Shown one piece after another: positions 41,761-53,879 of a stretch of 64,000 nt of DNA. This DNA comes from Archivesica marissinica. Taxonomy: Eukaryota; Mollusca; Bivalvia; Venerida; Vesicomyidae. The position numbers and the translations under genes are program-made. Location of the stretch: the NCBI GenBank assembly GCA_014843695.1, contig CM026404.1, positions 7,484,893 through 7,548,892 on the forward strand, in the 5' to 3' direction. Positions within the stretch are counted from its first letter, which is position 1, and each line of letters starts with the position of its first letter. The notes beneath the pieces are model-generated. The model was not told the DNA's origin. It searched no databases and saw nothing but the letters and a program-made list of their open reading frames with translations.

Positions 41761-43653
41761 TTAAAGTTAAGCATTGTTCGCCGATGGGGTTGTACTTGGT
41801 TGTTACCTTAAAGTTAAGCAGTGTTCGCCGATGGGGTTGTACTTGGTTGTTACCTTAAAGTTAAGCAGTGTTCACCGATGGGCTTGTAATTGGTTGTTAC
41901 CTTAATGTTAAGCATTGTTCACCGATGGGGTTGTAATTGGTTGTTACCTTAAAGTTAAGCATTGTTCACCGATGGGGTTGTATTTGGTTGTTACCTTAAA
42001 GTTAAGCATTGTTCACCGATGGGGTTGTACTTGGTTGTTACCTTAAAGTTAAGCATTGTTCACCGATGGGCTTGTAATTGGTTGTTACCTTAAAGTTAAG
42101 CATTGTTCACCGATGGGGTTGTAATTGGTTGTTACCTTAAGTTAAGCATTGTTCGCCGATGGGTTGTAATTGGTTGTACCTTAAAGTTAAGCATTGTTCG
42201 CCGATGGGGTTGTAATTGGTTGTTACCTTAAAGTTAAGCATTGTTCACCGATGGGGTTGTATTTGGTTGTTACCTTAAAGTTATGCATTGTTCGCCGATG
42301 GGGTTGTAATTGGTTGTTACCTTAAAGTTAAGCATTGTTCGCCGATGGGGTTGTAATTGGTTGTTACCAGCATTGTTCACCGATGGGGTTGTAATTGGTT
42401 GTTACCTTAAAGTTAAGCATTGTTCACGGATGGGGTTGTAATTGGTTGTTACCTTAAAGTTAAGCATTGTTCACCGATGGTGTTGTAATTGGTTGTTACC
42501 TTAAAGTTAAGCATTGTTCACCGATGGGGTTGTAATTGGTTGTTACCTTAAAGTTAAGCATTGTTTGCCGATGGGGTTGTAATTGGTTGTTACCTTAAAG
42601 TTAAGCATTGTTCACCGATGGGGTTGTAATTGGTTGTTACCTTAAAGTTAAGCATTGTTCGCCGATGGGGTTGTAATTGGTTGTTACCTTAAAGTTAAGC
42701 ATTGTTCACCGATGGGGTTGTAATTGGTTGTTACCTTAAAGTTAGGCAGTGTTGGTGTTGTAATTGGTTGTTACCTTAAAGTTAAGCATTGTTCACCGAT
42801 GGGGTTGTAATTGGTTGTTACCTTAAAGTTAAGCATTGTTCACCGATGGGGTTGTAATTGGTTGTTACCTTAAAGTTAAGCATTGTTCACCGATGGGGTT
42901 GTAATTGGTTGTTACCTTAAAGTTAAGCATTGTTCACCGATGGGGTTGTAATTGGTTGTTACCTTAAAGTTAAGCATTGTTCACCGATGGGGTTGTAATT
43001 GGTTGTTACCTTAAAGTTAAGCATTGTTCACCGATGGGGTTGTAATTGGTTGTTACCTTAAAGTTAAGCATTGTTCACCGATGGGGTTGTAATTGGTTGT
43101 TACCTTAAAGTTAAGCATTGTTCACCGATGGGGTTGTAATTGGTTGTTACCTTAAAGTTAAGCATTGTTCACCGATGGGGTTGTAATTGGTTGTTACCTT
43201 AAAGTTAAGCATTGTTCACCGATGGGGTTGTAATTGGTTGTTACCTTAAAGTTAAGCATTGTTCACCGATGGGGTTGTAATTGGTTGTTACCTTAAAGTT
43301 AAGCATTGTTCACCGATGGGGTTGTAATTGGTTGTTACCGTAAAGTTAAGCATTGTTCACCGATGGGGTTGTAATTGGTTGTTACCTTAAAGTTAAGCAT
43401 TGTTTGCAGATGGGGTTGTAATTGGTTGTTACCTTAAAGTTAAGCATTGTTTGCCGATGGGGTTGTAATTGGTTGTTACCTTAAAGTTAAGCATTGTGCA
43501 TCGATGGGGTTGTAATTGGTTGTTACCTTAAAGTTAAGCATTGTTCACCGATGGGGTTGTAATTGGTTGTTACCTTAAAGTTAAGCATTGTTCACCGATG
43601 TGGTTGTAATTGGTTGTTACCTTAAAGTTAAGCATTGTTCGCCGATGGGGTTG
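41761..43653. repeat. 47-bp satellite, about 40 copies
   Basis: Unit TTAAAGTTAAGCATTGTTCA, CCGATGGGGTTGTAATTGGT, TGTTACC. Early units have TGTACTTGG and a mix of TTCGCC/TTCACC. A run of identical units between 42760 and 43370 suggests recent amplification. Two short units lie at 42360 and 42745. Confidence 0.97.
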
Positions 43654-43850
43654 TTAGAGCCCCGCCACAACCATGATCACTCCCCCCCCCATGGTGATGA
43701 TCAGTAATGAGATCTCAAAGAACGATTATACTTCGTTTATACAAATTAATTGTTTTTATTTGGGGGCCCCCCTCGGATAACCTCGTTTATTGTCATACAT
43801 ATATATCATATATACATACATATATACATACATACATACATGCATACAGC

Positions 43851-44145
43851 GTGTGTGTTTTACGTTTATTTATCGTCGCTACCGGTTGCCCATATGAGCG
43901 ACGCCTCATGGAGAGATTAGTCGTTTTAGATTGTTGGGGGATAGTGCGATGATACAGACAGAGACCCATTCTAGAGTCTCCTCTGGTTCTTTTACGTGCA
44001 CAGTGTAAAGCACCGACACGAGACCTCGGTTTAAAGTCCCATCTGAAAGACTGTTAATAGTATTATGGTCAAACGGGGGATCGACCTGAGATCCCTGGAT
44101 TACCAGTCCAGCGTGTTAACCACTGGACTACAGGTCCGTCTGTTT
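43851..44145 (-). mobile_element. SINE-1, full length
   Basis: Antisense copy from the TTTTACGTTTATTTATCGTC tail to the head CCACTGGACTACAGGTCCGT-CTGT. Confidence 0.88.
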
Positions 44146-44206
44146 CATACAGTTTTACATTCATATCATACATGCATCATGTATATAGATAAGATGATAT
44201 TACATA

Positions 44207-44826
44207 TTGTAATAGTGTCAGTTATTTTGGTATGTATATACGTATATGTAGTGTCAGTTACTTTGGTATGTATATACGTATATGTAGTGTCAGTTACTTT
44301 GGTATGTATATACGTATATGTAGTGTCAGATACTTTGGTATGTATATACGTATATGTAGTGTCAGTTACTTTGGTATGTATATACGTATATGTAGTGTCA
44401 GTTACTTTGGTATGTATATACGTATATGTAGTGTCAGTTACTTTGGTATGTATATACGTATATGTAGTGTCAGTTACTTTGGTATGTATATACGTATATG
44501 TAGTGTCAGTTACTTTGGTATGTATATACGTATATGTAGTGTCAGTTACTTTGGTATGTATATACGTATATGTAGTGTCAGTTACTTTGGTATGTATATA
44601 CGTATATGTAGTGTCAGTTACTTTGGTATGTATATACGTATATGTAGTGTCAGTTACTTTGGTATGTATATACGTATATGTAGTGTCAGTTACTTTGGTA
44701 TGTATATACGTATATGTATTGTCAGTTACTTTGGTATGTATATACGTATATGAGTGTCAGTTACTTTGGTATGTATATACGTATATGTAGTGTCAGTTAC
44801 TTTGGTATGTATATACGTATATGTAT
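44207..44826. repeat. 36-bp satellite, about 17 copies
   Basis: Unit GTGTCAGTTACTTTGGTATG, TATATACGTATATGTA. It is unrelated in sequence to the other 36-bp array. The 241-codon frame is a period artefact. Confidence 0.96.
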
Positions 44827-44829
44827 TGA

Positions 44830-46948
44830 ATTTCTACTTTGGATGTGAATGATGCATGTGATGGATGTGATGGATGTGAATGATGGATGTGATGGATGTG
44901 ATGGATGTGATGGATGTGAGTGATGGATGTGATGGATGTGATGGATGTGAATGATGCATGTGATGGATGTGAATGGTGCATATGATGGATGTGATGGATG
45001 TGATGGATGTGATGGATGTGATGGATGTGAATGATGCATGTGATGGATGTGAATGGTGCATATGATGGATGTGATGGATGTGATGGATGTGAATGATGCA
45101 TATGATGGATGTGATGGATGTGATGGATGTGAATGGTGCATATGATGGATGTGATGGATGTGATGGATGTGATGGATGTGAATGATGCATGTGATGGATG
45201 TGAATGGTGCATATGATGGATGTGATGGATGTGATGGATGTGAGTGATGGATGTGATGGATGTGGCATATGATGGTTGTGATGGTGCATGTGATGGATGT
45301 GAATGGTGCATGTGATGGATGTGAATGATGCATGTGATGGATGTGAATGATGCATGTGATGGATGTGAATGATGCATGTGATGGATGTGAATGGTGCATG
45401 TGATGGATGTGAATGGTGCATGTGATGGATGTGATGGATGTGAATGGTGCATGTGATGGATGTGAATGATGCATGTGATGGATGTGAATGGTGCATGTGA
45501 TGCATGTGATGGATGTGAATGGTGCATGTGATGGATGTGATGGATGTGAATGATGGATGTGAATGATGCATGTGATGGATGTGAATGATGCATGTGATGG
45601 ATGTGATGGATGTGAATGATGCATGTGATGGATGTGATGGATGTGAATGATGCATGTGATGGATGTGAATGATGCATGTGATGGATGTGAATGATGCATG
45701 TGATGGATGTGAATGATGCATGTGATGGATGTGATGGATGTGAATGGTGCATGTGATGCATGTGATGGATGTGATGGATGCATGTGATGGATGTGAATGG
45801 TGCATGTGATGGATGTGAATAATGGTGCATGTGATGCATGTGATGGATGTGAATGATGCATGTGATGGATGTGATGGATGTGAATGGTGCATGTGATGCA
45901 TGTGGTGGATGTGATGGATGCATGTGATGGATGTGAATGGTGCATGTGATGGATGTGAATGGTGCATGTGATGGATGTGAATGGTGCATGTGATGGATGT
46001 GAATGGTGCATGTGATGGATGTGAATGGTGCATGTGATGGATGTGAATGGTGCATGTGATGGATGTGAATGGTGCATGTGATGGATGTGAATGGTGCATG
46101 TGATGGATGTGAATGGTGCATGTGATGGATGTGAATGATGCATGTGATGGATGTGAATGGTGCATATGATGGTTGTGAATGGTGCATATGATGGATGTGA
46201 ATGGTGCATGTGATGGTTGTGAATGGTGCATGTGATGGATGTGATGGATGTGAATGGTGCATATGATGGTTGTGAATGGTGCATGTGATGGATGTGATGG
46301 TTGTGAATGGTGCATGTGATGGATGTGATGGATGTGAATGGTGCATATGATGGTTGTGAATGGTGCATGTGATGGATGTGATGGATGTGAATGGTGCATA
46401 TGATGGTTGTGAATGGTGCATGTGATGATGATGGATGTGAATGGTGCATATGATGGTTGTGAATGGTGCATATGATGGTTGTGAATGGTGCATATGATGG
46501 TTGTGAATGGTGCATGTGATGGTTGTGAATGGTGCATGTGATAGATGTGATGGATGTGAATGGTGCATATGATGGTTGTGAATGGTGCATATGATGGTTG
46601 TGAATGGTGCATATGATGGTTGTGAATGGTGCATATGATGGTTGTGAATGGTGCATGTGATGGATGTGATGGATGTGAATGGTGCATATGATGGTTGTGA
46701 ATGGTGCATATGATGGATGTGAATGGTGCATATGATGGTTGTGAATGGTGCATATGATGGTTGTTAATGGTGCATATGATGGTTGTGAATGGTGCATGTG
46801 ATGGATGTGATGGATGTGAATGGTGCATGTGATGGTTGTGAATGGTGCATGTGATGGATGTGAATGATGCATGTGATGGATGTGAATGGTGCATATGATG
46901 GATGTGAATGGTGCATGTGATGGATGTGAATGATGCATGTGATGGATA
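44830..46948. repeat. GATGGATGT / GAATGGTGCATGT compound satellite
   Basis: About 2.1 kb built from GATGGATGT (9 bp) and GAATGGTGCATGTGATGGAT (about 22 bp) modules in varying order. From 46150 on GATGGTTGTGAATGGTGCAT becomes frequent. All three minus-strand frames stay open (His/Ser/Pro/Thr-rich), which is a composition effect. Confidence 0.95.
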
Positions 46949-46969
46949 TCTGAAGAAAGAAGAATGACT

Positions 46970-47196
46970 GACAAATTTATTTTAGCTCGATTGGGAAACA
47001 AGTAGTTACAACTTATATTAATCACTCTCGAGACCTCATTCCTGGTGGAATACAACGCCACGAGGGAGAAAGAAGGGACATGTGGAATTTAAATGCATTG
47101 CCTAAGAGCACACTCGTGACGGCTCCAGTGGGGCGCGAACTGAGGTCCTTTGGCACCTGATGCGAACACGATACTACTGCGCTATCACGACTTCCA
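46970..47196 (-). mobile_element. SINE-2, full length
   Basis: Antisense from ACAAATTTATTTTAGCTCGA to GCGCTATCACGACTTCC. Anticodon arm TTGGCACCTGATGCGAA on this strand. Confidence 0.82.
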
Positions 47197-47766
47197 TTTA
47201 TACTTTCCGATTATACTACTAGTGTTGAAAGAACTTATTTCTCAATTGATATGAATAGCATGTTTAATAAATTGAGCACCAATTTCCTAGAGTGGTCATG
47301 GGGCATATCCCCCCCCCCCGCCGCAGGTTCACTCTGGCGCATTTAAATATATGTCTTGGATGTTCAAATTTCGATAGTTTCAGCGATATGAATGTTAACA
47401 ATTTATGCTGTGACTTCCAAATTGGCATCCAAACTACCCCCCCCCCCCACCCAACCCGCGCCACATAGTTTCTATTGCATTGTTGTGGTTTTAGATTTTA
47501 GGGAAATATGCAGGCCCGGGCCTTCATAGCCTCATAGTAGCTACGTGCCTGGCGTTGTGTCATTAATTGTGAGTTGGAGAATTAATTATATATCTATAAG
47601 ACTGAAACCTGTTTCTCGTGGTACTTACCTACGTGCTTGCTTTCATGCGCGTCAATGAGGGTGATTAATATACGTTGTTAAAAGCTTGTTTCACTATCGT
47701 TCCAAAACAAATAAAGTGTATACGTTTAATAGACAGCATGGGATGCGAATTCATTCAGTTGATTTT
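47197..47766. other. No gene; C-runs and a SINE tail
   Basis: Two poly-C tracts (about 47310 and 47440). A SINE-2/3-like tail (GAGGGTGATTAATATACGTT, TTTCACTATCGTTCCAAAAC) lies at 47655-47716. Nothing else. Confidence 0.5.
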
Positions 47767-48376
47767 TTAAAGCAGCATTACATCGTATGAAATAAAAGAT
47801 ATTTGAAAAATTAAAATGTTACGTATGGATAGCAATGCTGCTACACATTCTAACATTATACGTTGTATGCTTATGTTCATTTGGTAAACAGTGTTTTTTT
47901 GCGATAAAACAAACTCGAAACCGAAAGTAGGACTTTCCGAGTCGATCGGTCACGCACTTGTTTACAACCGGAACGCATCGTCCGCACTTGTTTACATACG
48001 GAATGCATCGTCGCCATTTGTCCCACGTTGTCTTTTTAATTAAATTACTTGATATGTTGATTCATACCTCTGTCAGCTAAGTCTTTTAGGGACATTTCTA
48101 CATCCCCGCGAGGGGTTCGACATTAGAGGAAAATAGATAGATAGTCTTTCATGTTCAAAATATATACGTTGTTTTCTACATCCTCTGTTGTTTCACGCAT
48201 GCGCGCTGTACGTGTTTACATTTCGTGTGTTGATAAAGAAATTCGCGTATACGACGGTTTAAATTTATTGGAATTTTATCGTTTCTGAGCGACTATTTCG
48301 ATTTTTGTAAACACACACACATTAGTATTTATATTTTACCCAAAACATCCTTTATTACGATGCAATGCTGCTTTAA
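47767..48376 (+). mobile_element. TTAA MITE family 2, copy 3
   Basis: 610 bp from TTAAAGCAGCATTACATCGT to ACGATGCAATGCTGCTTTAA. Confidence 0.92.
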
Positions 48377-49460
48377 ATGTAAAAGCGCATGCTACAATGG
48401 CACAATAGATTAATCTTATAAATTGCTGACCATGCCGTTACAACTTTACCATGTGTGGCTTTGCTTATGTAATAATACATTGTTTTTTTTAGAATAAAGG
48501 AGAGCTGATTATGTATCATTTTTTAAATTTATAATTGTGTGTGTCTTATCCCCTTTAAGAAATAGCTGCTAATTAGTTGATTATCGATATGATCGAGGTT
48601 GATAACTGATATTTTAATTCATTTCTTAATTGCGCATTAATGGTTAATTTCCATTTCTGTATTTCAAACCTTTTGGATTTAAGTAGTATTTCATTTTCAA
48701 TTAGCAACTGTTCCGTGGTTTTACTATGTACATGTAAATATAATAATGTATCAGTAGACAGTGATAGTTTGATTAACTGTGATACATGTTATTGTGTCAC
48801 ATAACTCTGCTTGTATTGAGTAAAAGACAGTCATTTCATAATTTCTTATATGTACACACGTTTAATAACACCTGGAAGGATTTTGATTGGCCGCGGCACG
48901 ACATTGACAGCTTGCAATACACATTCGACATATACATGTTTGTGCTAATCCTTTATTTGTTGAAAATCAACTGCTTAGAGTCAAGTCAAGTCAAAACACA
49001 TTTTATTCTCTCATTTCACATTCATACATGAAAGAATGAGGCTGACGTTAACAAATACTTACGAGGCTTGAATAACATGATATGTTGCAAATAATAAACA
49101 TTACAGTATTATTATTGTTGCAATAGAGAATTATTCAATGTTCAGGTGCAGTATACTAGAGGAGATCGTCAAATGAACAATTGTTTTTCTTTTCATTGGT
49201 AATCAGATCTATAAAATGCTAAATATGTATTAGCGCTATTTAAAAAAAAGTGTCGATTATTTGCGTGAAGTTGTTTTATTACCGGTATCAGTGACTATTT
49301 ACTCTGGATGCAGGTTAATGAAATAACGTTCAAAATTATACTGGCAAACAAACGGTTTTATTTTTACAAATTTATGGTTGTTGTTACTGTGGTAAATAGG
49401 ATCTTGCCCGCATGGTGATTTCATACCATAGTTAGGAATCTCGTTTCATAAAATATGGAA
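48377..49460. other. No gene recognised
   Basis: AT-rich sequence. The 81-codon plus frame at 48786 has no recognisable motif. I see nothing supportable. Confidence 0.5.
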
Positions 49461-49672
49461 TGTATGTATGTTCCATAATGTCAAACCCCTTGCGGGGACC
49501 TAGACATGTTTTCCTGGGCATGCTTAGCCGACCTAAGTGTTTAACTAGTACTAAGCAATGTGTGTGAGGTGCCTTGCTCAATGACACTACATACGTGGTC
49601 TGACCGAGTATCGAACCCGGGACCGATCGATTCCAAATCCGACGCTCTACCACTGGACCACGGATGCCACAC
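49461..49672 (-). mobile_element. SINE-5, third copy
   Basis: From TGTATGTATGTTCCATAATG to GGACCACGGATGCCACAC, with Pro-like head intact. Confidence 0.85.
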
Positions 49673-49955
49673 TGTATGAAGTCACCAGTCCTGTAAAGTG
49701 CCTATAACTCTGGTAAATGTGTTATATTTAAAGGCTATGTACTCTGCCATGCTAATTTGTTATGTATAGTTTATGTATTGTACATATATGAGATACTGTA
49801 ATAAAGACTAAAACTATACAGGAACCGGGGTGGATCTTGTCGATAATTAGCTACAATAAACACTTATGGTATTCGTAATAATATTTAAAGTAAACCCTCT
49901 GTCATTCTATGTCTACAGAGTTAAATACAATTTAGACATTTTGTGTGTGAAACAA
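49673..49955. other. No gene recognised
   Basis: Contains an isolated AATAAAGAC at about 49800. No associated ORF. Confidence 0.4.
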
Positions 49956-52083
49956 TGGTCGTTGGGCCTGGTGGTTATTGTGTGTGGTCGTTGGGCCTGG
50001 TGGTTATTGTATGTGGTCGTTGGGCCTGGTGGTTATTGTGTGTGGTCGTTGGGCCTGGTGGTTATTGTATGTGGTCGTTGGGCCTGGTTGTTATTGTGTT
50101 GTGGTCGTTGGGCCTGGTGGTTATTGTGTGTGGTCGTTGGGCCTGGTGGTTATTGTATGTGGTCGTTGGGCCTGGTTGTTATTGTGTGTGGTCGTTGGGC
50201 CTGGTGGTTATTGTGTGGGGTCGTTGGGCCTGGTGGTTATTGTATGTGGTCGTTGGACCTGGTGGTTATGTGTGTGGTCGTTGGGCCTGGGGTTATTGTG
50301 TGTGGTCGTTGGGCCTGGTGGTTATTGTGTGTGGTCGTTGGGCCTGGTTGTTTTGTGTGTGGTCGTTGGGCCTGGTGGTTATTGTGTGTGGTCGTTGGGC
50401 CTGGTGGTTATTGTGTGTGATCGTTGGGCCTGGTGGTCATTGTATGTGGTCGTTGGGCCTGGTGGTTATTGTGTGTGATCGTTGGGCCTGGTTGTTATTG
50501 TGTGTGATCGTTGGTCCTGGTGGTTATTGTGTGTGGTCGTTGGGCCTGGTGGTTATTGTATGTGGTCGTTGGGCCTGGTGGTTATTGTGTGTGATCGTTG
50601 GGCCTGGTGGTTATTGTGTGTGGTCGTTGGGCCTGGTGGTTATTGTGTGTGATCGTTGGGCCTGGTTGTTATTGTGTGTGGTCGTTGGGCCTGGTGGTTA
50701 TTGTATGTGGTCGTGGGCCTGGTGGTTATGTGTGTGGTCGTTGGGCCTGGTGGTTATTGTATGTGGTCGTTGGGCCTGGTGGTTATTGTGTGTGGTCGTT
50801 GGGCCTGGTGGTTATTGTATGTGGTCGTTGGGCCTGGTTGTTATTGTGTGTGGTCGTTGGGCCTGGTGGTTATTGTGTGGGGTCGTTGGGCTGGTGGTTA
50901 TTGTATGTGGTCGTTGGACCTGGTGGTTATTGTGTGTGGTCGTTGGGCCTGGTGGTTATTGTATGTGGTCGTTGGGCCTGGTGGTTATTGTGTGTGGTCG
51001 TTGGGCCTGGTGGTTATTGTATGTGGTCGTTGGGCCTGGTTGTTATTGTGTGTGGTCGTTGGGCCTGGTGGTTATTGTGTGTGGTCGTTGGGCCTGGTGG
51101 TTATTGTGTGTGGTCGTTGGGCCTGGTGGTTATTGTGTGTGGTCGTTGGGCCTGGTGGTTATTGTGTGTGTCGTTGGGCCTGGTGGTTATTGTGGTGGTC
51201 GGTGGGCCTGGTGGTATTGTGTGGGGTCGTTGGGCCTGGTGGTTATTGTATGTGGTCGTTGGACCTGGTGGTTATTGTGTGTGGTCGTTGGGCCTGGTGG
51301 TTATTGTGTGTGGTCGTTGGGCCTGGTGGTTATTGTGTGTGGTCGTTGGGCCTGGTTGTTATTGTGTGTGGTCGTTGGGCCTGGTGGTATTGTGTGTGGT
51401 CGTTGGGCCTGGTGGTTATTGTGTGTGATCGTTGGGCCTGGTGGTTATTGTATGAGGTCGTTGGGCCTGGTGGTATTGTGTGTGATCGTTGGGCCTGGTT
51501 GTTATTGTGTGTGATCGTTGGTCCTGGTGGTTATTGTGTGTGGTCGTTGGGCCTGGTGGTTATTGTATGTGGTCGTTGGGCCTGGTGGTTATTGTGTGTG
51601 ATCGTTGGGCCTGGTGGTTATTGTGTGTGGTCGTTGGCCTGGTGGTTATTGTGTGTGATCGTTGGGCCTGGTTGTTATTGTGTGTGGTCGTTGGGCCTGG
51701 TGGTTATTGTATGTGGTCGTTGGGCCTGGTGGTTATTGTGTGTGGTCGTTGGGCCTGGTGGTTATTGTATGTGGTCGTTGGGCCTGGTGGTTATGTGTGT
51801 GATCGTTGGGCCTGGTGGTTATTGTGTGTGGTCGTTGGGCCTGGTGGTTAGTGTGTGTGATCGTTGGGCCTGGTGGTTATTGCGTGTGGTCGTTGGGCCT
51901 GGTGGTTATTGTGTGTGGTCGTTGGGCCTGGTGGTTATTGTGTGTGGTCGTTGGGCCTGGTGGTTATTGTGTGTGATCGTTAGGCCTGGTGGTTATTATG
52001 TGTGGTCGTTGGGTCTGGTGGTTATTGTGTGTGATCGTTGGGCCTGGTGGTTATTGTGTGTGGTCGTTGGGTCTGGTGGTTAT
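49956..52083. repeat. 29-bp satellite, about 73 copies
   Basis: Unit GGTCGTTGGGCCTGGTGGTT, ATTGTGTGT with GTATGT, GTGTGA and TTGTTATT variants. Single-base deletions are scattered. One isolated partial unit (TTGGGCCTGGTGGTTA) lies at 52144. Confidence 0.97.
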
Positions 52084-52182
52084 CGTCTAAATAAGTGAGT
52101 GTTGAGTAGTTGTAAATATTTGACAATACCCGGTACTTTACCATTGGGCCTGGTGGTTAATAAACTAACTTGGCCCATACCC

Positions 52183-52400
52183 ACTCCGTGGTAGAGTGGT
52201 TAAGGTCGCTGACTTGTATACCACTGTAACCTATCATCATTGATGGCCACAAGTTCAAGTCCCGCTCAAACCGTGTCTCTTTATATGAAACAGTTGGCAA
52301 TTTCTTAAGGAGGTTGGTGCACCAAGTAATGGTTAAACGCTGGTGTCTGCCCAGGAAAGTTGCTAGGTAAACCACCTGTCGCTGAAATGATAATAATAAC
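52183..52400 (+). mobile_element. SINE-6 (tRNA-like head)
   Basis: CCGTGGTAGAGTGGTTAAGG, loop with CTTGTATA and a B box CAAGTTCAAGTCCC form a tRNA-like head, followed by about 130 bp of non-coding body. Only one copy is in the window, so the family is less certain. Confidence 0.5.
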
Positions 52401-52727
52401 CAGGCCTTCACAGACGCGCACAATCGGCTATATCATTGGACAGACACACAGACTACATCACAATACACACATAAGACTGTCGAGTGTAGGCTAGAAGGTA
52501 CAGGTTTGGGTGTTGTGTTCAAGGAGGATTAACTAATTATGACAGGTTATGAGCATACATCTCTTCATGCATGTAAGAACGGGCCATGTTCATATATGCA
52601 TGACACGCAATGTTGACCTCTTGTGACCATGACCCTGCATGTCTGGTTGTCATGAGCTATGCATCATTATGCTTTGGTGATCATTTGAGCCAGGTTTGTC
52701 TAAGTTGAATTTTGTTCTAGTGTACAT

Positions 52728-53062
52728 TTAACCCTTTCAACACCACATACCTCTAAATTGGCTTACAAAAAAATGTAGATCCAGATGAGCCGGCTCGTGA
52801 CGAGCCGTCTCATCAGGATCTGCACTTTTTGCCAGTGATATGACTATTTTTAGACTGGTCCATGATATTCATAAACCAATAAATGAATCAGAAAATCACA
52901 TTTGGACAAGTTCATTTATCAAAATGGGTAATTATGTCTAAAAATAGTCATATCACTGGCAAAAAGTGCAGATCCTGATGAGACGGCTCGTCACGAGCCG
53001 GCTCATCTGGATCTACACTTTTTGTAAGCCTATTTAGAGGTATGTGGTGTTGAAAGGGTTAA
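52728..53062. mobile_element. piggyBac-like hairpin MITE, 335 bp
   Basis: TTAACCCTTTCAACACCACA begins the left arm and TGTGGTGTTGAAAGGGTTAA ends the right arm. The arms pair for about 135 bp, including GAGCCGGCTCGTGACGAGCC, with an 65-bp loop. The TTAA edge and CCCTTT start fit piggyBac-type ends. A degraded relative lies at 58160-58399. Confidence 0.88.
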
Positions 53063-53661
53063 TACATGTATATACATGTACCACAAATGTAATGGGAGAG
53101 GGAATGAGATTTTCATGAATATTAGCACACATACGGTATCATAAAAATATATGTACTTTCAGGTCTGACAATACCATAAACAGACACAAACTCAATATAA
53201 CGGTTCTAGGTATTCCCCGTACATGCTCCGTACAGTACCGGTCAAAACGAAATATATATACCGAAAGCGTATGGAATTGATATTGTACGGAGACATTTGT
53301 ACATTCAATAATTTACATAGCAACGTTAGAATATAAGTTTCAGATAGCCTGAACATCTGCTAAATAATACTTTAATAGGATCCGTGCAAAATATCCGTGT
53401 GCAATATGATTAATTAAATAACATTAAGGTGTCCGTACACAAATCTCTGTACTGTACTGTACAAATCTCCGCCACATCAAGTGTGTCTATGTAAATATTA
53501 TTCATTTAAGTAATAAAGGAATGAAGATATTGATAGTATTTAATTGATATTAAAGCTTATATTACTAAAAGAAAATATAAATAAGCATATACAGAAATCT
53601 CCGATCAATATCGATCAGTTCCGGATATGTTCGGTATATTACGTTTTGGATGGTACGTTAC
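53063..53661. other. No gene recognised
   Basis: AT-rich, with several GTACGG/GTACAG scraps. Nothing else seen. Confidence 0.5.
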
Positions 53662-53850
53662 AGCCGTCTGACCCAAATAAAATTAACAGTCTTTCAGATG
53701 GGACTTTAAACCGAGGTTTCGTGTCGGTGCTTTACACCGTGCACGTTAAAGAACCAGAGGAGACTCTGAAATGGGTCTCTGTCTGTATCATTGCACTATC
53801 CTCCAAAAATCTAAAATGACTAATCCTTTCGCTCATATGGGTAAATGCCA
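53662..53850 (+). mobile_element. SINE-1, tRNA head missing
   Basis: Starts CCGTCTGACCCAAATAAAAT and ends AATCCTTTCGCTCATATGGG. 5'-truncated, with a small deletion in the tail. Confidence 0.85.
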
Positions 53851-53879
53851 TCTTCCATTGTTTCAAAATGGTCTTACAT

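Noticed and set aside
41761..43653. 47-bp array as a CRISPR
   Set aside because: The units are contiguous with no variable spacers, and the context is eukaryotic.
44793..47061. Three overlapping minus-strand frames of 638-754 codons rich in His, Ser and Pro
   Set aside because: They are different frames of one GATGGATGT-type satellite, with no non-repeat domain.
49943..52098. Plus-strand frames of 523, 480 and 276 codons
   Set aside because: They are the three reading phases of the 29-bp satellite.
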